Position numbers and translations under genes: made by a program. A stretch of 64,000 nt of DNA, taken from JBGPGW01 sp046349515. Lineage in GTDB: Bacteria; Pseudomonadota; Alphaproteobacteria; CADEGL01. Under the pieces are notes generated by a model, which was not told the DNA's origin, made no database searches, and saw only the letters and a list, made by a program, of their open reading frames with translations. Shown in pieces: positions 43,189-51,437 of the stretch (its first letter is position 1; the number at the start of each line of letters is the position of its first letter). The stretch covers positions 542,170-606,169 of the forward strand of contig JAXMCE010000001.1 in NCBI GenBank assembly GCA_046349515.1. The letters run 5' to 3'.

Positions 43189-44391
43189 TCAGCGGAGTGC
43201 CCCGCAGGCGCGCTGGATGCGCTTGCATGCATCTTCCAAGAGCGCCGTCGAGGTCGCGTAGGAGACGCGGAAGTGCGGCGAGAGGCCGAAGGCAGCGCCG
43301 TGCACCGCGGCGACGCCTTCCGTCTCGAGGATGTAGTTGACGAAATCCTCGTCGTTCCCGATGCGCTTGCCCTGGGGCGTCGTCTTGCCCAGAAGCCCCG
43401 CGATCGAGGGATAGACGTAGAAGGCGCCCTCCGGCCGGTGGCAGGTGATGCCCTTGGCCTGGGAGAGCATGGCCACGACCATGTCGCGGCGCTCCCGGTA
43501 GACCTTGTTGTTGGCGGCGATGAAGTCCTGCGGCCCGTTGAGCGCCTCGACCGACGCCGCCTGGCTGATCGAGGTCGGACCCGACGTGCTTTGCCCCTGC
43601 ACCTTGGCGATGGCCTTGATGAGCGGCTCGGGCCCCGCCGCGTAGCCGATGCGCCAGCCGGTCATGCAATAGGCCTTGGACACGCCGTTCATGGTGAGGG
43701 TGCGCTCGTAGAGCTTGGGTTCCACTTGCGCGAGCGTCGCGAACTTGAAGTCGTCGTAGACCAAGTGCTCATACATGTCGTCGGTGAGGATCCAGACGTT
43801 CGGATGCTTGAGCAACACGTCCGCGAGCGCGCGCAGATCCTTGGCCGAGTAGGCGGCCCCCGTCGGGTTCGACGGCGAGTTGAGGATGAGCCACTTCGTC
43901 TTGGGCGTGATGGCGGCATCCAGGTCCTGCGGCAGCATCTTGAAGTGGTTGTTCTGCGGGCAGTTGACGAAGACGGGCGTGCCGCCGGCGATGAGCGCCA
44001 TGTCGGGGTACGACACCCAGTAGGGCGCCGGGATGACGACTTCGTCGCCCGGATCGAGCGTCGCCATGAACGCGTTGTAGATGACCTGCTTGCCGCCGGT
44101 GCCGACCGTGACCTGGCTTGGCTTGTAGTCGAGGCCGTTCTCGCGCTTGAACTTGGCGACGATCGCGGCCTTGAGGGCGACCGTGCCGTCGACCGGCGGA
44201 TACTTCGTGTCGCCGGCGCGAATCGCGCGGATCGCGGCCTCCTTGATGTTGTCCGGCGTGTCGAAATCGGGCTCGCCCGCGGAGAGCGAGATCACGTCGC
44301 GCCCCTGCGCCTTGAGGTCGCGGGCCTTCTGCGTCATGACGATCGAGGGAGACTGTCTGACGCGGCTCAGCCGCTCGGCAATGAAGGACAT
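43189..44391 (-). CDS. Aspartate/prephenate-type aminotransferase (class I)
   Basis: A 400-residue fold-type I aminotransferase of subgroup Ib. Seen: VISLSAGEPDFDTPDNI, YPPVDGTVALKAAI, ILNSPSNPTGA, and the PLP Lys in TMNGVSKAYCMTGWRIGYAAG. This is the usual housekeeping aspartate aminotransferase of alphaproteobacteria (AspC/AatA group), which often also handles prephenate. It begins 100 bp from TerC. Downstream are the small membrane-protein and panE-like genes. Confidence 0.93.
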   Translation of the reverse strand: MSFIAERLSRVRQSPSIVMTQKARDLKAQGRDVISLSAGEPDFDTPDNIKEAAIRAIRAGDTKYPPVDGTVALKAAIVAKFKRENGLDYKPSQVTVGTGGKQVIYNAFMATLDPGDEVVIPAPYWVSYPDMALIAGGTPVFVNCPQNNHFKMLPQDLDAAITPKTKWLILNSPSNPTGAAYSAKDLRALADVLLKHPNVWILTDDMYEHLVYDDFKFATLAQVEPKLYERTLTMNGVSKAYCMTGWRIGYAAGPEPLIKAIAKVQGQSTSGPTSISQAASVEALNGPQDFIAANNKVYRERRDMVVAMLSQAKGITCHRPEGAFYVYPSIAGLLGKTTPQGKRIGNDEDFVNYILETEGVAAVHGAAFGLSPHFRVSYATSTALLEDACKRIQRACGALR

Positions 44392-44491
44392 GGGCGCACC
44401 GATTCCTGATGGACGGGGTTGGGACGGACGGCACCCTACGCTCGCGCTCCGAGGGGCGCAAGGGCGAGGGGCGGCGGCGGGGCATGGTTAA

Positions 44492-45238
44492 CTAGGTTTC
44501 GCGCGGCGCATCCGTCTGCGCGGCCGCGCGGCGCCGGCGGCGCGCGGCGGCCCAGAGATTGAGCGTCTCGACACCGGCCGAGAAGGCGACCGCGAAATAG
44601 AGGTAGCCGCGCGGAATCTCGAAATGGAGCGCGTCCGCCAGCAGCGCGACACCGATGAGAAGAAGGAAGGCGAGCGCCAGCATCTTGACCGAGGGATGCC
44701 GGTTGACGAAGGCGCTCACGGGCTCCGCCGCGAGCAACATGATGAGGATCGCGATGCACACCGCGACGACCATGACCGCGAGATCGCGCGAAAGGCCGAT
44801 GGCGGTCAGGATCGAATCGAGGGAGAACACGACGTCGATGACGACGATCTGGGCGACGACCGCAGCGAAACCGGCCTTGACCGCCGTGCGCCGCGGATCG
44901 GCGCCCTCCGTCTCGTGATGGATCTCCTCGGTCCCCTTCCAAAGAAGGAAAAGGCCGCCCGCGAAAAGGATGATGTCGCGCCACGAGACGGCGTGCGCGT
45001 CCCAGGTGAAGACGGGCGTCGTCAATCCGATGAGCCAGGTGAGGCCTGCCAAGGCCGCGAGCCGGAAGAGGAGCGCGAGACCAAGGCCCAAGCGCCGCGC
45101 CTGGCGCTGACGGTCGTGCGGCAGGCGTCCCGTGATGATCGAAAGGAAGATCACGTTGTCGATGCCGAGCACGATCTCGAGCAAGGTCAAGGTCGCGAGC
45201 GCGGCCCACACATGGGGCGACATCAACCATTCGAGCAC
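44492..45238 (-). CDS. TerC-family integral membrane protein
   Basis: A 248-residue TerC protein with about seven helices and the conserved acidic motifs EIVLGIDNVIFLSI and VVFSLDSILTAIG. Family members export manganese or supply metals to exoenzymes, and some relate to tellurite resistance. It starts at a GTG (45238) with AAGGAGG nine bases upstream; the longer frame runs into the uvrB promoter region and is not supported. It is divergent from uvrB. There is no yybP-type riboswitch in the leader. Confidence 0.92.
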   Translation of the reverse strand: MLEWLMSPHVWAALATLTLLEIVLGIDNVIFLSIITGRLPHDRQRQARRLGLGLALLFRLAALAGLTWLIGLTTPVFTWDAHAVSWRDIILFAGGLFLLWKGTEEIHHETEGADPRRTAVKAGFAAVVAQIVVIDVVFSLDSILTAIGLSRDLAVMVVAVCIAILIMLLAAEPVSAFVNRHPSVKMLALAFLLLIGVALLADALHFEIPRGYLYFAVAFSAGVETLNLWAAARRRRRAAAQTDAPRET

Positions 45239-45318
45239 GGCTGTGACCTCCTTGCCGGTCGTCGCGCGGGCGGCCCCTGGCCTTCCGGCCGCCGGGGAAT
45301 ACATATAGTCTCGCGACC

Positions 45319-47508
45319 ATGAAATCAGCATCGATGGACAGGGTGGAGAGCGCGGCCGCGCCGGCGGCGCGCGCGGGAGCCGCGATGGCACCCGCGGCCG
45401 AGCGCCCGGAAAGCGGCATCCCGTTCAAGCTTGTCTCCGATTTCTCGCCTGCGGGCGATCAGCCGCAGGCGATCGACGCGCTCCTGAAGGGTCTCCGCGC
45501 GGGCGAGCGCGACCAGGTGCTCCTGGGGGTCACCGGCTCGGGCAAGACCTTCAGCGTCGCGCACGTGATCGCGCGCGTGCACCGGCCGACGCTCATCCTC
45601 GCGCCCAACAAGACGCTCGCGGCCCAGCTTTACGGCGAGATGAAGTCGTTCTTCCCGGAGAACGCGGTCGAGTACTTCGTCTCCTACTACGACTACTACC
45701 AGCCCGAGGCCTATGTGCCGCGGTCCGACACCTACATCGAGAAGGAAGCCACGATCAACGAGCAGATCGACCGCATGCGCCACAGCGCCACGCGCTCGCT
45801 GCTCGAGCGCGACGACGTGGTGATCGTGGCCAGCGTGTCCTGCATCTACGGCATCGGCTCGCCGGAGAACTATTCCGGCATGGCGATCTCGCTCCGCAAG
45901 GGCCAGGTCATCAACCGCTCGCTCCTCTTGAAGAAGCTGGTCGACCTCCAGTTCCGGCGGAACGACGCGAGCTTCCATCGCGGCACGTTCCGCGTGCGGG
46001 GCGACGTGGTCGAGCTGTTCCCGGCGCACCTCGACGACCGGGCGTGGCGTCTCTCCATGTTCGGCGACGAGATCGAATCGATCACCGAGTTCGATCCCTT
46101 GACGGGCACCAAGGGCGCCTCGCTCGACCGGGTGAAGGTCTACGCCGCGAGCCACTACGTCGTGCCGACGCCGACGCTCCAGCAGGCGGTCGAGGAGATC
46201 AAGATCGACTTGAAGGCGCGGCTCGAGGAGCTGAACGCGGCGGGACGCCTTCTCGAGGCGCAGCGGCTCGAGCAGCGCACGAGCTTCGACCTCGAGATGA
46301 TCACGGCGACGGGATCCTGCGCGGGCATCGAGAACTACTCGCGCTACCTCTCGGGCCGGAAGCCCGGCGAACCGCCGCCGACGCTCTTCGAATACCTGCC
46401 CAAGAACGCGCTCCTCGTCGTGGACGAAAGCCACATCACCGTGCCGCAGCTGAACGGCATGTACAGGGGCGACTACGCGCGGAAATCGACGCTCTCCGAA
46501 TACGGCTTCCGCCTTCCCTCCTGCATGGACAACCGGCCGCTCAAATTCGAGGAGTGGGAATCGATGCGGCCCGAGACGATCTTCGTCTCGGCGACGCCGG
46601 GGCCGTGGGAGCTCGAGCGCACGAACGGCGTCTTCGTCGACCAGGTGATCCGCCCGACGGGCCTCATCGACCCGCCGGTCATCATCCGCCCCGCCGAGAC
46701 GCAAGTGGACGACTTGCTCGCCGAATGCCACGACTGCATCGCCAAGGGCCAGCGCATCCTCGTGACGACGCTCACCAAGCGCATGGCGGAGGACCTGACC
46801 GAATACATGGTCGAGGCCGGGCTCAAGGTCCGCTACGTCCACTCGGACGTCGAGACGCTCGAGCGGATCGAGATCATCCGCGACCTGAGGCTGGGCGTGT
46901 TCGACATCCTCATCGGCATCAATCTCTTGCGCGAAGGCCTCGATATCCCCGAATGCGCGCTCGTCGCCATCCTCGATGCGGACAAGGAAGGCTATCTCCG
47001 CTCCGAGACCTCGCTCGTCCAGACCATCGGGCGCGCGGCGCGGAACGTCGACGGGCGCGTCATCCTCTATGCCGAGACCATGACCGACTCGATGCGCCGC
47101 GCGATCGACGAGACGAGCCGCCGCCGCGAGAAGCAGAAGGCCTACAACGAGGCCCACGGCATCACGCCTGAATCGGTCCGGAAGGGCATCTCCGACATTC
47201 TGGAGAGCGTCTACGAGCGCGACCACCTCACGGTCGAGACGGGCGACGGCGAGACCAAGCACCTCGTCGGCAAGGACCTCGATGATTACGTGGCCGAGCT
47301 CGAATCGCGGATGCGCGAGCACGCGGCCAATCTCGAATTCGAAGAGGCCGCGCAGATCCGCGACGAGTTGAAGCGCTTCCAGGAGCGCGATCTCGGACTC
47401 TCGGCCGCCGACCGCTTGAAGGCCCGCATCGAGCGCGCGGGCGCCATGGCGAAGGCCAAGCGGAACGGGTCGGGCGGCGCCAGGGGACGGCGGCGCATGG
47501 GGCGATAG
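45319..47508 (+). CDS. uvrB: Excinuclease ABC subunit B
   Basis: A 729-residue DNA-damage-verifying helicase of nucleotide excision repair. Walker A is GVTGSGKT (70-77). Also seen are the beta-hairpin segment YYDYYQPEAYVPRSDTYIEK, VVDESH as the DEAD motif, RPTGLIDPP, and the C-terminal UVR motif EEAAQIRDELKRFQE that binds UvrC. A non-conserved Ala-rich N-terminal extension of about 30 residues precedes the core, so the true start could be later. No obvious alphaproteobacterial SOS box (GTTC-N7-GTTC) is seen upstream. Confidence 0.97.
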   Translation: MKSASMDRVESAAAPAARAGAAMAPAAERPESGIPFKLVSDFSPAGDQPQAIDALLKGLRAGERDQVLLGVTGSGKTFSVAHVIARVHRPTLILAPNKTLAAQLYGEMKSFFPENAVEYFVSYYDYYQPEAYVPRSDTYIEKEATINEQIDRMRHSATRSLLERDDVVIVASVSCIYGIGSPENYSGMAISLRKGQVINRSLLLKKLVDLQFRRNDASFHRGTFRVRGDVVELFPAHLDDRAWRLSMFGDEIESITEFDPLTGTKGASLDRVKVYAASHYVVPTPTLQQAVEEIKIDLKARLEELNAAGRLLEAQRLEQRTSFDLEMITATGSCAGIENYSRYLSGRKPGEPPPTLFEYLPKNALLVVDESHITVPQLNGMYRGDYARKSTLSEYGFRLPSCMDNRPLKFEEWESMRPETIFVSATPGPWELERTNGVFVDQVIRPTGLIDPPVIIRPAETQVDDLLAECHDCIAKGQRILVTTLTKRMAEDLTEYMVEAGLKVRYVHSDVETLERIEIIRDLRLGVFDILIGINLLREGLDIPECALVAILDADKEGYLRSETSLVQTIGRAARNVDGRVILYAETMTDSMRRAIDETSRRREKQKAYNEAHGITPESVRKGISDILESVYERDHLTVETGDGETKHLVGKDLDDYVAELESRMREHAANLEFEEAAQIRDELKRFQERDLGLSAADRLKARIERAGAMAKAKRNGSGGARGRRRMGR

Positions 47509-47557
47509 CCCACCGGGTGCCGACCCCGCTACATCCGCCGACTTCTCCCAAAAAAGA

Positions 47558-47582
47558 AAGCCCCGCCACGTCGGCGGGGCTT
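47558..47582. terminator. Bidirectional intrinsic terminator
   Basis: AAGCCCCGCC-ACGTC-GGCGGGGCTT, 10-bp stem. On the minus strand it is followed by CTTTTTT-like pyrimidines, giving a strong terminator for the secreted-protein gene; on the plus strand TTCTT gives a weaker one for uvrB. Confidence 0.85.
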
Positions 47583-47625
47583 CTTGCAACCCAACGAAAG
47601 TTGCACGCGTCGGAGGAGGCGACCG

Positions 47626-47934
47626 TTAGCTGTTGGTCTCCGTCTTCGGCTTCTTGTGGCCCTTGGCTTGGCCGTGGTGCTTGCCCTTGGTCATCTCCTT
47701 GCCGGACTTGTCGGACTTGTCCGTCGGCGCCGAGGTCGAGGCGCTCGTCGAAGCCGCGGGGGCCGCCTTGGAGCCGGCCGCAGGGGCCGCGCTCGTGGCC
47801 GCGGGAGCCTGGGTGGTCGCGGCCGCCGGAGCCTGGGTCGTCGACGGGCTGGCGGGCGTCGAGCTCTGCGCCATGGCCGCGAACGGGACCGCCGCGATCA
47901 CCGTGGCCAAAAGGATATGCGTGAAGCGAGTCAT
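47626..47934 (-). CDS. Small secreted Ala/Thr/Ser-rich protein with Lys-rich tail
   Basis: A 102-residue protein with a signal peptide (MTRFTHILLATVIAAVPFAAMAQ, cleavage after AMA). A disordered Ala/Pro/Ser/Thr tract follows and then a basic tail (KSDKSGKEMTKGKHHGQAKGHKK). It has no Cys and no recognised domain. The 31817 protein has similar composition but a different C terminus. The ATG at 47934 starts the signal peptide. It is followed by the bidirectional terminator. Function unknown; periplasmic. Confidence 0.75.
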   Translation of the reverse strand: MTRFTHILLATVIAAVPFAAMAQSSTPASPSTTQAPAAATTQAPAATSAAPAAGSKAAPAASTSASTSAPTDKSDKSGKEMTKGKHHGQAKGHKKPKTETNS

Positions 47935-48109
47935 GGAGTCGTCTCCCTCAATCTGGAGGCGGACCATCCGCCTCCTCGGGCACTCCATATGGGCCAACAG
48001 TTAGGCCGATTCCTGGCGGCGGGATTAAACTTCTGTAATCCGGTTCCCGCCCGAGCCCCCGAAATCGGTCCCCTGCTTCAACCGCTCGTTACCGCGGCGG
48101 CGGGCCCCC

Positions 48110-48940
48110 TCAGTACCCCGGAGGGCCGGGCGGGATGGGGCCGCTCGGGCCGAGCGCCCCGTCCTTGTCGTGCTGCTCGTTGCCCACGAGCGGCGGGCAG
48201 AACACGCTGACGAGGTGGATGTCGGTGTGGGCGCGCACCCGGTGCCGATCCTTGGGCCCCACGTTGTAGGACACGCTCGGCTCGAGCTTCCACGTCTGTC
48301 CGGTGGTGAGGTCCGTCACCTCGCCCGTGCCGGAGATGATGTGGTTGGCCTCCCAATGGTGCTTGTACCAAAGGATCGCCTCCGCCCCCTTGGCGAAGTG
48401 CACGTCCGAAAAGCCGAAACCGATATCATCCGCCTTGGTCAGCATGCGAATCGTGCGTGCCTGGCCGTTGGCGGCGATCATCTCCTTCCCCGCCTTCCGC
48501 ATCTCGTCGGCGCGCTTCACGAACATGCGGCGGTCGGTCTTGGGCGGCCGAGAGCCGCTCGACTCGTAGCCGCCGTCCTTGTCGTGCCCCTCGTCTCCGC
48601 GAAGGGCCGGGCAGAACACGCTCACATGGTGCTCGTCCTCGCTCACGTGGAAGCGGTGCCGGTCGTTGGGCCCGACGATGTAGAGCACGCCCGCCTCGAG
48701 CGGCCACTTCTCGCCGCTCGTGAGGTCCGTCACCTCGCCCTTGCCGGAGATGATGTAGTTGGCTTCCCAGTGATTCTTGTACCAGAGCGTCGCATCCGAG
48801 CCCTTGCTGACCCGGTTCTCGTTGTAGGAGAAGCCCATGCCGTCGGCGGCCGTGAGGAAGCGCGCCGAGCGCGTGGTGCCGTTGACGAGCGACTTGATCC
48901 GGCCGAGCGACTTCAACTCGTCGAGCGTGCGAACGAACAT
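48110..48940 (-). CDS. Tandem ectoine-synthase-like (EctC) double cupin
   Basis: A 276-residue protein made of two EctC-like cupin domains (1-125 and 138-262). Relative to characterised EctC, the iron ligands Glu, Tyr and His are kept in both: Glu59, Tyr87, His95 and Glu197, Tyr225, His233. The active-site Tyr/His (54, 57; 192, 195) and the C-terminal GxExH (117-119; 255-257) also remain. The Trp of the substrate site is replaced in both (Thr, Ala). No ectA, ectB or ectD is adjacent. SD GGGAGGG precedes the ATG. A related cyclisation or isomerisation is likely; ectoine itself is doubtful. Confidence 0.85.
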   Translation of the reverse strand: MFVRTLDELKSLGRIKSLVNGTTRSARFLTAADGMGFSYNENRVSKGSDATLWYKNHWEANYIISGKGEVTDLTSGEKWPLEAGVLYIVGPNDRHRFHVSEDEHHVSVFCPALRGDEGHDKDGGYESSGSRPPKTDRRMFVKRADEMRKAGKEMIAANGQARTIRMLTKADDIGFGFSDVHFAKGAEAILWYKHHWEANHIISGTGEVTDLTTGQTWKLEPSVSYNVGPKDRHRVRAHTDIHLVSVFCPPLVGNEQHDKDGALGPSGPIPPGPPGY

Positions 48941-48990
48941 GGTGCCCTCCCTTTTCTGACGACGGCCCGATGCTAGTCGATGGGAGCGAC

Positions 48991-49272
48991 TCACACCACT
49001 TCGACGTCTTCCCAGAAGCCGAAGCGCCCTTCGACCTGGCGCATCCCCTCGCGCGGTGCCTCATAGGACCAGGCCGCGCGCGCATGGCGCACGCCGTCGA
49101 CCACCACGTCGTAGAACTGGACGCCGTGCGGGCAGGCGTGGTCGGACGCGGTCTTCTCCGCCTTCTCCAGCCACTCCAGGCGCACGGATGCGCGCGGGAA
49201 ATAGGCATAGCCCTCGCAGTCGACGATGTCGTCGCTGTCGGCGACCACGCGACCGTTGAGCGATGCTTTCAT
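48991..49272 (-). CDS. DUF427 family protein
   Basis: A 93-residue protein of the DUF427 family, small beta-rich domains of unknown function. Seen: LNGRVVADSDDIVDCEGYAYFPRASV and ACPHGVQFYDVVVDG, then the AAWSYEAPREG strand typical of the family. GAGGAGG lies nine bases upstream of the ATG at 49272; the longer frame is dropped. It is 50 bp before the double-cupin start on the same strand and may be co-transcribed with it. Confidence 0.88.
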   Translation of the reverse strand: MKASLNGRVVADSDDIVDCEGYAYFPRASVRLEWLEKAEKTASDHACPHGVQFYDVVVDGVRHARAAWSYEAPREGMRQVEGRFGFWEDVEVV

Positions 49273-49420
49273 GGCCAGCGCCTCCTCATGCTGGACGCTC
49301 GTCACCGCCTGCCGAGAGCGGATTCCGAACATGCGGGCTCGGGGAGAAGCATGCGGCCGGAACGTGCCGGCAGCAACAGCAGCCTTGGGGTTCGGCCGGG
49401 GGCGGCCGAGGCGGCGCGCT

Positions 49421-50047
49421 TCAGATCGCGCGGGCCGCGCGCGTCTCGCGTTCGAGACTCCGCGCCTCGACGTTGATCATGCTTTGGAGCGACCGGGCGA
49501 TCGCCGACACGTCGTCCTGGAGCGCGCGGAGCGAAACCGTCTCGCCCGGCTGAAGCGCCGGTTCGAGCGAGAAGGTCGTCTCCGGGTTGTCGGAATCGGA
49601 GAACGTGACGACGACCTGCCAGGGGGATTTGATCGTGCCCGCGTGCTTGAGACGGCCGAGCCCGTCGGTGAGGAGTCGCAGATGGACCATGGAGTCGCAG
49701 TAGAACCAGACGCGCGGCACCTTCCAGAGCGTGCCGTCCGGGCGCCCATGGCCTTCGCACGACCAGCACGGGACGAACAGGCCGAGCCGCTTCATCTCGT
49801 AGACGAGCGGCAGGATCGCGGATTCGATGGGGTAACGCTGGGGATCGACCGAGAGGGCGCGCGCGGCGTCGGGACAACGCGGCGAGCAGGAGCACTGGCA
49901 GCGCATCGAGCCGCATTGCGCGCATCGCTTCGCGCAGGCATCGCCGCAGACGCGCCCATCGACGGCGCGTGCGGCGGCGGCGGCCGCGATGTCGCGGCCG
50001 AGCGAAATGCTGCGATCCTTGGACGGCCCGCGGCGGGTGATGCGCAT
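49421..50047 (-). CDS. Hypothetical protein with N-terminal Cys cluster
   Basis: A 208-residue protein, not recognised. Residues 34-58 carry eight Cys (34, 38, 42, 45, 50, 52, 54, 58) in the pattern CGDACAKRCAQCGSMRCQCS-CSPRC, and a second pair (94, 97) occurs in PCWSCEGHG. This is a likely zinc or Fe-S binding region. The rest is a mixed domain with WKVPRVWFYCDSMVHLRLL and a C-terminal acidic helix. No signal peptide is seen. It is divergent from the Fe-alcohol dehydrogenase gene. No function is assigned. Confidence 0.7.
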   Translation of the reverse strand: MRITRRGPSKDRSISLGRDIAAAAAARAVDGRVCGDACAKRCAQCGSMRCQCSCSPRCPDAARALSVDPQRYPIESAILPLVYEMKRLGLFVPCWSCEGHGRPDGTLWKVPRVWFYCDSMVHLRLLTDGLGRLKHAGTIKSPWQVVVTFSDSDNPETTFSLEPALQPGETVSLRALQDDVSAIARSLQSMINVEARSLERETRAARAI

Positions 50048-50240
50048 CGTGTTCTCCCCGATTCCGCCAGTCTCGAATATCCCCAGTAAAATTCCGGTTA
50101 AGCGCTGGGCCGCGGAAACCGTTTTCCAGGCAGCGGGGAGGATGCGAAAGCGCCCCGCCCTGCCCTATCCTCGGCGGCGGCCACCCCCCAAGGCCGCTGG
50201 GGGCGGCCAAATCCCACGGGCGGCTAGAGCGGAGACCTCG

Positions 50241-51422
50241 ATGGCATTCAGCGGTCATCTCTTCATGAGCCCACCGCGCATCGTCTTCGGCCGTGGCGCG
50301 ATCAAGGATCTCGGCGCCTATGTCGAGCAGTTGGGCGGCAAGCGACCCTTCATCGCCACCGACCCGATCATCGCGGCGCTGCCGGCGTTCAAGCCGGTGC
50401 TCGCGTCCCTCGAGGAGCGGCGTCTGCCTTACGTCCTCTATACCGGCTGCGACGTCAATCCGACGGACGTGCAGATCGACCGCGGCCGCGACCTCTACAT
50501 GAAGGAAGGCTGCGATGTCATCGTGGGTGTCGGCGGCGGCAGCAATGTCGACACCGCGAAGTCCATCGGCATCGTCGCGCGCAACCCCGGCTCGATCCGC
50601 GACTACTTCGTCTCGAACTACGTGACGAATCCCTATGGCATCCGCAACACGAACCGCATCCCGCCGACGATCGTGGTGCCGACGACCGCGGGTACGGGCG
50701 CCGAAGTGTGCTGCTGGACCGTCGTCACCAACACGGCGGAGAACTACAAAGGCTTCTGTGGCGGCTGGACCACGATGCCGGAGATGGCGCTGCTCGATCC
50801 CGATCTCACGGTCAGCATGCCACCCGAGCTCACGGCCTCGACCGGCTTCGACGCCCTCATGCACGCGGTCGAGTCCTACTATCACCGCTACGCCATGCCA
50901 CAGACGGATCTCTACGCCCTTTCGGCGATCGGGCGGATCACCAAGCACCTCCGCCGCGCGGTCGCCGACGGACACGACATGGAGGCGCGCGAACACATGC
51001 TGCTCGGCGCCATGGAGGCCGGCCTCGCCATGAATACGGGCTGCGCACTCATCCACGCCATGGGATTGCAGCTTACCTCCCAATTCCATCTCAGCCACGG
51101 CGTGACGCTCGCCATCATGGCGGGAACGGTGATGCGCTATAATGCCGAAGTGTCTCCCGAGCGCCTGGCAGCGATCGCCGAGGCGATGGGCGCCGATGTC
51201 GCCGGGCTCGACCAGCGGAGCGCGGCGCTCAAGGCGGCGGAAGCGGTCGAACGCTTCGCCGAGAGTCTCGGCCTGCCGACGAGCCTCAATGCGCGCGAGC
51301 ATGACCCAGCGCGCATTCCGCTCATGGCCAAGACCGCCGAAGCCAACGACAACACGCGCGGCAACCCGCGCATCCCGACCCAGGCGGAATTCGAAGCGCT
51401 CTACCGCAAGGCCTATCGCTGA
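50241..51422 (+). CDS. Iron-containing alcohol dehydrogenase
   Basis: A 393-residue group III alcohol dehydrogenase. The NAD motif GVGGGSNVDTAKS is at 96-108, and the metal ligands are Asp204, His208 (FDALMHAVE), His272 and His286 (FHLSHGVTL). The family oxidises small alcohols or diols, lactaldehyde, or hydroxybutyrate. ATG 50241 follows CGGAG; the upstream frame is not real. It converges on the amidohydrolase gene 15 bp away. The substrate is not known. Confidence 0.92.
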   Translation: MAFSGHLFMSPPRIVFGRGAIKDLGAYVEQLGGKRPFIATDPIIAALPAFKPVLASLEERRLPYVLYTGCDVNPTDVQIDRGRDLYMKEGCDVIVGVGGGSNVDTAKSIGIVARNPGSIRDYFVSNYVTNPYGIRNTNRIPPTIVVPTTAGTGAEVCCWTVVTNTAENYKGFCGGWTTMPEMALLDPDLTVSMPPELTASTGFDALMHAVESYYHRYAMPQTDLYALSAIGRITKHLRRAVADGHDMEAREHMLLGAMEAGLAMNTGCALIHAMGLQLTSQFHLSHGVTLAIMAGTVMRYNAEVSPERLAAIAEAMGADVAGLDQRSAALKAAEAVERFAESLGLPTSLNAREHDPARIPLMAKTAEANDNTRGNPRIPTQAEFEALYRKAYR

Positions 51423-51437
51423 GGCGGCACCGCGCGC

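Noticed and set aside
45239..45318. LexA/SOS box before uvrB
   Set aside because: No GTTC-N7-GTTC or close variant can be found in the gap, so damage-inducible control is not supported by sequence.
49302..51302. 666-codon minus-strand frame
   Set aside because: It covers parts of the Cys-rich protein in the wrong frame and the antisense of the Fe-alcohol dehydrogenase; the composition is shadow-like.
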